A stretch of 64,000 nucleotides of DNA from Clavibacter zhangzhiyongii (GTDB lineage: Bacteria; Actinomycetota; Actinomycetes; Actinomycetales; Microbacteriaceae): the NCBI RefSeq assembly GCF_014775655.1, contig NZ_CP061274.1, positions 558,001-622,000 of the forward strand, written 5' to 3'. The stretch's first letter is position 1. Each line of letters starts with the position of its first letter. Made by a program: the position numbers and the translations under genes. Positions 59,377-64,000 of the stretch are shown here, piece after piece. Below the pieces are notes generated by a model. That model searched no databases and was not told the origin of the DNA. It worked only from the letters and a program-made list of their open reading frames with translations.

Positions 59377-60885
59377 TCAGCCCGCATCCGCCACCGGCAG
59401 CGTCAGACGGAAGCGCGCGCCCGCACCCGGCGCGGAGGGCAGGCACACGAGGTCGCCGCCCTGGGCGCGGGCGAGCGCGCGGGCGATGGGGAGGCCGAGG
59501 CCCGCGCCGCCGACGTGGCGGTCGCGGCCGTCGTCGAGGCGGACGAGGCGGTCGAAGATCCGCTCGCGGTCAGCGTCGGGGACGCCCGGGCCGTCGTCGG
59601 CGACGGTGATCCGCACGGTGCCGGCGTCGGCCGCCTCCGCCTCGACGCGCACCTCGGAGCGGGCGTAGCGCGCGGCGTTCTGCAGCAGGTTGTCGAGGAC
59701 CTGCGCGAGGCGGTCGGGATCCGCGCGGACCGCCGGGGGAGCGCCGCGCACGTCCGCCACCACGCGCGTGCCCGGCGTGCGGGACCGCTGCTGCGCGACC
59801 GCGGCCTCCACCACGGGCGGCACGGGCACCGGCCGGCCCTCCACCGAGAGGCCCTCGTCGAGCCGCGCCATCGTGAGCATGTCGTCGACCAGGCGGCCCG
59901 CGCGGATCGCCTCGCGCACCACGTGCACCGACAGGCGCTCGCGCTCCTCGGCGTCCGGATCCGCGCGCACCAGGGCGTCGGCGGAGGCGCGGATCCCGGC
60001 GACGGGCGTACGCAGCTCGTGCGCGGCGTCGGCGACGAAGGCGCGCATCCGGGCCTCGGCCTGGAGGGCCTGCCGCTCGGCGTGCTCGAGGTCGTCGAGC
60101 ATCTCGTCGAAGGCGACCGCGGTGCGGCCGAGCTCGGTGGTGGGGCGCGTCGGGCGGAGGCGGCGGCCGCGGTCGCCGCGGCCGATGGAGCGGGCGACGC
60201 CCGTCATGTCCTCGAGCGGCCGGAGCGTCCGGCGCACGACGAGCACGAGCGCGACCGCCGCGAGCGCGAGGAACGCCAGGGACGCGCCCGCGAGGATCCC
60301 GCGGAGGGAGGCGAGCGTGTCGTCCACGGATCCGGTGCCGGCGGAGAGCGCGAGCACGGTGCCGTCGCTGAGGTCGGAGCGGAGCGTGATGCCGTCGGCG
60401 GACGAGCTGACGGAGCTGGCGGTGACCGTCACGGCGTCGGCGCGCGCGGCGGGCGCCGGGGCCGGGGTGGTCGCCGAGCCGGGCGCGGTGCCGAGCGGGT
60501 CCGGCCCGGGGAGCGTCGCCCCGAGCGGATCCCGCCCGGGTCGCGCCGAGACCGCGCCGCCGTCCGGGCTCGTGATCCGCACCGCCACGCCCTGCGCGCT
60601 CAGCCGCTCGGCGAGCGCGTCGTCGTCGACCACGCCCACGAGCGCGGCGGCTGCGGACGCGCGGTCGGCCAGCCGGTCCTGGATCTGCTGCCGCAGCTGC
60701 GCGCCGAGGATCGCCTGCACCGTGAGCGACAGCGCCACGAGCAGCACCGCGAGGAGCGCGAGCACGGCGAGGACGGTGCGGGTGCGGAGGGACCCGGTGC
60801 GCAGCGGCGCGTCCGGGGCGGTCGCGCCCACGCGAGCGCCGACGCGATCGCGGCCCCGGTCGCGCACACGGGCGAGCGCGCTCAC
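59377..60885 (-). CDS. OmpR-type sensor histidine kinase
   Basis: 502-aa classical kinase. TM1 at about 37-60, an extracytoplasmic sensor domain (to about 190) with a Pro/Ala/Thr-rich insert, TM2 at about 195-218, then HAMP, HisKA (ADAAHELRTPVAGIRASAD, phospho-acceptor H289) and HATPase (LDNLLQNAARYA, DDGPGVPDADRERIFDRLV, GGAGLGLPIARALA). The GTG start overlaps the response-regulator stop as GTGA (60882-60885). Confidence 0.95.
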   Translation of the reverse strand: MSALARVRDRGRDRVGARVGATAPDAPLRTGSLRTRTVLAVLALLAVLLVALSLTVQAILGAQLRQQIQDRLADRASAAAALVGVVDDDALAERLSAQGVAVRITSPDGGAVSARPGRDPLGATLPGPDPLGTAPGSATTPAPAPAARADAVTVTASSVSSSADGITLRSDLSDGTVLALSAGTGSVDDTLASLRGILAGASLAFLALAAVALVLVVRRTLRPLEDMTGVARSIGRGDRGRRLRPTRPTTELGRTAVAFDEMLDDLEHAERQALQAEARMRAFVADAAHELRTPVAGIRASADALVRADPDAEERERLSVHVVREAIRAGRLVDDMLTMARLDEGLSVEGRPVPVPPVVEAAVAQQRSRTPGTRVVADVRGAPPAVRADPDRLAQVLDNLLQNAARYARSEVRVEAEAADAGTVRITVADDGPGVPDADRERIFDRLVRLDDGRDRHVGGAGLGLPIARALARAQGGDLVCLPSAPGAGARFRLTLPVADAG

Positions 60886-61550
60886 ACCTCCACCCGGTAG
60901 CCGAGCCCGCGCACGGTGTGCAGGAGCCGCGGGCCGTGCGCCTCCATCTTCTTGCGCAGCGCGCTGATGTGGACCTCGACGAGGTTCGGGTCGGCGTCGT
61001 CGTAGCCCCACACCTGCGTGAGCAGCTGCGTCTTCGAGAGCGTGCGGCCGCGGTGGGCGGCGAGGTAGGCGAGGAGCTGGAACTCGATGGAGGTGAGGTC
61101 GAGCGGCTCGCCGGCGCGGCGGGCGAGGCCGGCGTCGGGATCCACCAGCAGGTCGCCGATCTCCACCACGCTCGCGATCCGCCCGCGCCGCCGCAGCACA
61201 GCGCCGACCCGCGCCACGAGCTCCGCGAGCGCGAACGGCTTCACGATGTAGTCGTCGACGCCCTGGCCGAAGCCGCGCAGGCGGTCCTCCACGGCGTCGC
61301 GCGCGGTGAGCATGATGACGCTCGCGTCGCTCCAGCGGCGGATCCCCTCGGCCAGCCGGATGCCGCTCGGCCCGGGCAGCATCCAGTCGAGCACCACGAG
61401 GTCGGGGCGGAACCCCGCGACCTCCTCCTCGAGCTCCACGCCGGAGGCGAGGCCGCGGACGACGAAGCGCTCGGCGGTGAGGGTCGCGACGACGGCGGCG
61501 CGGATGGCCTCGTCGTCCTCGACCACGAGGACGCGTGCGGGAGGGAGCAT
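60882..61550 (-). CDS. OmpR/PhoB-family response regulator
   Basis: 222-aa response regulator: receiver domain with D55 in VVLDWMLPG and K in YIVKPF; C-terminal winged helix (LDLTSIEFQLLAYLAAHRG, VEVHISALRKKME, VRGLGYRVEV). Start fixed by TAGGGT on the minus strand (61557-61562), 6 bases upstream. First gene of the operon with its kinase. The direct repeat at 61610-61627 on its upstream side is the probable binding site, shared with the divergent repeat-protein gene. Confidence 0.95.
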   Translation of the reverse strand: MLPPARVLVVEDDEAIRAAVVATLTAERFVVRGLASGVELEEEVAGFRPDLVVLDWMLPGPSGIRLAEGIRRWSDASVIMLTARDAVEDRLRGFGQGVDDYIVKPFALAELVARVGAVLRRRGRIASVVEIGDLLVDPDAGLARRAGEPLDLTSIEFQLLAYLAAHRGRTLSKTQLLTQVWGYDDADPNLVEVHISALRKKMEAHGPRLLHTVRGLGYRVEV

Positions 61551-61609
61551 GTGCCGACCCTAGGAGGCGCGGATGGGCGATCCCGGCCGCATGTCCGCCC
61601 GGGCGCGGA

Positions 61610-61627
61610 ACTTAAGCGGGACTTCAG
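61610..61627. promoter_or_regulatory. direct repeat with 11-bp period, candidate OmpR-type box
   Basis: ACTTAAG (61610-61616) and ACTTCAG (61621-61627), starting 11 bases apart, lie between the divergent response-regulator and secreted-protein genes. An 11-bp tandem is the usual spacing for OmpR/PhoB-family regulators bound head to tail. Confidence 0.65.
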
Positions 61628-61695
61628 ATCCGGTGCGGAGCCTGGATCCACGACCGCCGGCGCACCCGCGCCGCGGCGGACACGGAAGGACCACC

Positions 61696-62337
61696 ATGGA
61701 CGACACCATCACCGTCTACGAGAGCCAGCCCGGAGCGCGGCGCCCGGCCCCGCGGAAGCGCCGCACCGGCATGGCCGTCGGCATCGCGGGCGCCTCCCTC
61801 GGCCTCGTCGCGCTGTTCTCCTCGGCGGCGTACGCCGACGGGAACGGGGGCGACGCGTCGGGCCAGGGTGGATCCGCGTCCTCGAGCGGATCCACCGCCA
61901 CCTGCCCGGCGCCGCCCGCGCTGCCGGACGGATCCACGCCGCCGACGCCGCCCGCGCCGCCGACGAACGCGGACGGCTCGACGGCCACCGTGCCCGCGCC
62001 GCCCGCGGACGCGGACGGGACCCCGGCCACGCCGCCCGCCCCGCCGACGCCGCCGACGGACGCGGACGGATCCACGGCCACCGTGCCCGCGCCGCCGACC
62101 CCGCCCGCGGATGCCGACGGGACCCCGGCCACGCCGCCGGCCCCGCCCGCCGACGGCTGCGCGCCGCCCGCCCCGCCGGTCGGCGCCGACGGGAAGGCGC
62201 CCACGCCGCCGACCCCGCCCGTCGCGCCCGGCACGAAGGACGGCGCGACCGCTCCCGCCGCTCCCGCGCCCGCGCCCGCGCCCGCGCCGTCCGGTGATGC
62301 CCCCGCGACGACGCCCGCGCCCGCGTCCGGCAGCTGA
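61696..62337 (+). CDS. secreted/surface low-complexity Pro-Ala-Asp-Thr repeat protein
   Basis: 213-aa protein. A charged N-terminus and one hydrophobic segment (GMAVGIAGASLGLVALFSSA, ending AYA-DG) form a signal peptide or anchor. The rest is proline/alanine-rich with two long repeats (each begins ADGSTATVPAPP; residues about 92-117 and 123-151) and two cysteines, then poly(AP). It resembles extended cell-wall linkers or surface mucin-like proteins with no catalytic domain. SD GGAAGGACC. Divergent from an OmpR-type two-component system and probably its target. Confidence 0.82.
   Translation: MDDTITVYESQPGARRPAPRKRRTGMAVGIAGASLGLVALFSSAAYADGNGGDASGQGGSASSSGSTATCPAPPALPDGSTPPTPPAPPTNADGSTATVPAPPADADGTPATPPAPPTPPTDADGSTATVPAPPTPPADADGTPATPPAPPADGCAPPAPPVGADGKAPTPPTPPVAPGTKDGATAPAAPAPAPAPAPSGDAPATTPAPASGS
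61969..62148 (+). repeat. two in-frame repeats inside the secreted repeat protein
   Basis: Copy 1 (61969-62046) and copy 2 (62062-62148) encode the same segment, ADGSTATVPAPP followed by ADADGTPATPPAPP; copy 2 has an extra TPP triplet between the two halves. The DNA copies are close, so length variation between strains is likely. Confidence 0.8.
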
Positions 62338-62407
62338 TCGGATCCACCGCCCGGCCGGGGCCCGCGACACCTGCGGGTCCCGGCCGCGCGTCTGCCAGGC
62401 TGGCCGG

Positions 62408-63049
62408 GTGACCGCCACCGTCCCCGCGCCCGCCTCCCTCCTCGGCACCCACGTGCGGCTCGACCCGCTCACGACCGACCACCTCCCGGCCCTCCGCTCG
62501 GCGATCGCGCACCCCGCCGTCTTCGCGGGCGGCTTCGGCGGCGGCCCGGCCGGCCTGCCCGCCGACGCCCGCGCCTTCGACGAGTGGGCGCGCGCCTACT
62601 TCCGCTGGGACGACCTGCCGACCGCCGTCATCCTCGTCGGCGGCCCCCACGACGGCGAGCTCGTCGGCACCACGAGCCTCACCGAGCTCGACGTGCGCCG
62701 CGAGCGCGCGCACCTCGGCTGGACCGCGTACGACCCGCGCGTCTGGGGCACGGTCGTCAACGCGGAGGCGAAGCGGCTCCTCCTCGGGCTCGCCTTCGAC
62801 TCCGGCTTCGGCCGCGTCAAGCTGCAGGCGGATGCGCGGAACGCCCACTCGCGCGCCGCCATCCTCAAGCTCGGCGCCACGTTCGAGGGCGTCTGCCGCC
62901 GCGATCAGCTCCGCGCCGACGGCACCTGGCGCGACGCCGCGATCCACTCGATCCTCGCCGACGAGTGGCCCGCCGTCCGCGCGCGCCTCGACGCCCGCAT
63001 CGCCGCTCACGAGGGCCGCCCGGTCCTGTTCCGGACGCCGCCGAGCTAG
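62408..63049 (+). CDS. GNAT-family N-acetyltransferase (RimJ/RimL-like)
   Basis: 213-aa acetyltransferase of the Acetyltransf_3 type: TTSLTELDVRRERAHLGWT, DPRVWGTVVNAEAKRLLLGLAF and VKLQADARNAHSRAAILKLGA, the last being the acetyl-CoA loop, in the order expected of RimJ/RimL relatives. It probably acetylates protein N-termini or small amines. GTG fixed by a CAGGCT box (62396-62401) 6 bases upstream. Convergent with, and overlapping by 4 bases, the CBM-like gene. Confidence 0.93.
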   Translation: MTATVPAPASLLGTHVRLDPLTTDHLPALRSAIAHPAVFAGGFGGGPAGLPADARAFDEWARAYFRWDDLPTAVILVGGPHDGELVGTTSLTELDVRRERAHLGWTAYDPRVWGTVVNAEAKRLLLGLAFDSGFGRVKLQADARNAHSRAAILKLGATFEGVCRRDQLRADGTWRDAAIHSILADEWPAVRARLDARIAAHEGRPVLFRTPPS

Positions 63050-63516
63050 CCCCGCGGGCGGGGTGACCCCAGGAGGGCCGTCTGCAGGGGAGGGCCCGGC
63101 CGCGGCGGGGTGCGGCCGGCGTCGGTCGCGGTCTCCTGCGCGGCCGCCTGCTCGGTGACGCGCAGCGAGTGCACGCGCAGGCGGGTGCCCGTCGCGCCCT
63201 CGGCGACGCGGATCACGGCAGGGCCGCGGCGCATGTCGACGTCGAGGGACATGGTGCGCCTCGTCGCGCCGGGCGGCAGCGGCGGGTAGCGCACGGTGCG
63301 GATCTGGGCGCGGTCGAGCGCGAAGCCGAGGGCGAGGGGGGTCGCCTCGGCGTGGTCGTAGGTGACGGTGACGGAGTGGATCCCCGCCTCCTCCGCGACG
63401 ACCTGGAAGTCGAGGAAGGTGCGGCCCCCGGGATCGGCGTCGTCGGACGGCACGGGGGACGGCCCGGCGTGGACGCGGGCGGCGTCGACGGCGGGATAGC
63501 AGCGGATGTGGACGAT
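63046..63516 (-). CDS. small CBM6/35-like beta-sandwich protein, apparent ATC start
   Basis: A 156-aa frame with a carbohydrate-binding-module pattern: an N-terminal strand region HIRCYPAVDAARVHAGP, DDADPGGRTFLDFQVVAEEAG, HSVTVTYDHAE, and a C-terminal pair RRGPAVIRVAEGATGTRLRVH then LRVTE, as in CBM35 domains. No signal peptide is visible, odd for a CBM. There is no ATG/GTG at a sensible place (upstream in-frame codons are Arg-rich shadow). ATC at 63516 has GGAGG exactly 6 bases upstream. It may be a small stand-alone module or the surviving part of a larger enzyme. Confidence 0.65.
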   Translation of the reverse strand: MVHIRCYPAVDAARVHAGPSPVPSDDADPGGRTFLDFQVVAEEAGIHSVTVTYDHAEATPLALGFALDRAQIRTVRYPPLPPGATRRTMSLDVDMRRGPAVIRVAEGATGTRLRVHSLRVTEQAAAQETATDAGRTPPRPGPPLQTALLGSPRPRG

Positions 63517-63950
63517 GTGATGCCTCCGGTGGTGCGCATCGGCGTGCGTCCGCGGCGGCGGGCGGCGACGTCGCCGACCGGGCTGCGGGGACCCGATGCT
63601 GCGGGGAGCAGCGGCGCGGCGCGACCGGCGGGTGGGCGGTGCGGGCATCGGGGCGGGACCGCGCACGGGACTCGGGATCCGGACGGCACGTCGTTCGGCC
63701 CCGCGATGCGGGGCGGCGGGCTCACCTTACGTCCTCCCGGGCTCCCGCGGGGACGCTCGGGCGGTGCATCGGGGGCGCATGCCGGGAACCCGTCCGCGGA
63801 GGCGCCTCCCCGCGAGCCCGGTACCGTCGGGGGAGGCGACGAGGGGCGGATCATGCGGCGACGATGCACGGCGACGGCGACGGCGACGGCGACCGCGACG
63901 GCGACCCGCGAGCCCGCCCATCCGCGCGCGCCCCGCCGGGGCCGCGCCTG
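63517..63950. other. 434-base region without a convincing gene
   Basis: Reading frames here are Arg/Pro/Ala shadows. It contains a 7-bp hairpin GCCCCGC-GAT-GCGGGGC (63698-63714), the hexamer repeat at 63867-63906, and a 32-codon frame (63853-63951) whose TGA overlaps the next ATG but whose product is mostly Ala-Thr repeat and looks fortuitous. Confidence 0.5.
63867..63906 (+). repeat. CGGCGA hexamer microsatellite
   Basis: About six tandem copies of CGGCGA (one changed to CCGCGA) shortly before the last gene. Slippage here could vary the spacing between strains. Confidence 0.7.
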
Positions 63951-64000
63951 ATGCCCGCCCGCGGCTCCCTGCACCACGTCGAGCTGCAGGTGCGCGACCT
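63951..64000 (+). CDS. VOC-family protein (first 17 codons only)
   Basis: The visible start, MPARGSLHHVELQVRDL, matches the first strand and helix cap of glyoxalase/VOC proteins (HVELQVRDL). The ATG overlaps a preceding TGA (TGATG). The gene continues past the right edge, so class and length are unknown. Confidence 0.6.
   Translation, partial: MPARGSLHHVELQVRD

Noticed and set aside
63853-63951. 32-codon frame ending at the last VOC start
   Set aside because: Mostly encoded by the CGGCGA hexamer repeat (Ala-Thr run); overlap with the next ATG is likely accidental.
1-64000. CRISPR arrays, insertion sequences, prophage, tRNA or rRNA genes
   Set aside because: I looked for spaced repeats, transposase or integrase motifs, and tRNA T-loop signatures and saw none that hold up.

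Overview
The window is very GC-rich, gene-dense actinobacterial chromosome (codon third positions almost always G or C, many GTG starts, 4-base gene overlaps). Gene content and the frequent hexamer GGATCC fit the family Microbacteriaceae, and Clavibacter or a close relative is my best guess. I see no rRNA, tRNA, insertion sequence, prophage or CRISPR array. It reads as ordinary chromosome with many small, locally regulated accessory units.

Layout. 1-3.4 kb: an ABC importer (two permeases, binding lipoprotein) facing a LacI repressor, with an operator between them. 3.4-5.9 kb: a BenE-like transporter, an unknown protein and an NAD-dependent epimerase in one operon. 6.1-9.1 kb: an M23 cell-wall peptidase, a GDSL-type hydrolase and two small stress-type proteins, closed by a strong terminator. 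9.2-15.9 kb: RDD protein, Old Yellow Enzyme, a NarL-type two-component system, a PGPGW protein and a TetR/MFS efflux pair. 16-22 kb: LLM oxidoreductase, a large HTH-NACHT/NB-ARC-like-TPR regulator, a chloroperoxidase-like hydrolase, a small repressor operon and a quinone oxidoreductase. 22.3-24.5 kb: cysK, cysE and an rRNA/tRNA methyltransferase. 24.5-33 kb: MarR/EamA, a GrpB-RidA fusion, adenine deaminase, glycosidase, ATP-grasp and housekeeping enzymes. 33-41.8 kb: esterase, two alcohol dehydrogenases, SoxR with ferredoxin and flavin reductase, a Tat-exported phosphoesterase and an HD protein. 41.9-46.5 kb: a TetR-controlled Pip/YhgE export unit and an AraC regulator. 47-51.2 kb: sbcC and sbcD. 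52.3-54.4 kb: DUF3151, purA and a hidden small gene. 54.4-64 kb: PadR/DUF2812, MarR/VOC, a lipoprotein, a TmrB-like kinase, a BLUF photoreceptor, an OmpR-type two-component system next to a repetitive secreted protein, GNAT and a small CBM-like protein.

Regulatory logic is unusually readable. Repressor genes sit beside palindromes that overlap promoters (LacI 2233-2250, TetR 14292-14315, MarR 25007-25024, SoxR 37201-37220, TetR 45325-45340, PadR 54394-54423, twin MarR boxes 55862-55907). At more than twenty genes a TANNNT- or CANNNT-like -10 hexamer lies about 6 bases before the start codon, which predicts leaderless mRNAs and fixes many starts. Two genes (and possibly a third) have no usable canonical start but an ATC codon exactly 6 bases after a good Shine-Dalgarno. 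A 72-codon gene after purA appears to start with CTG.
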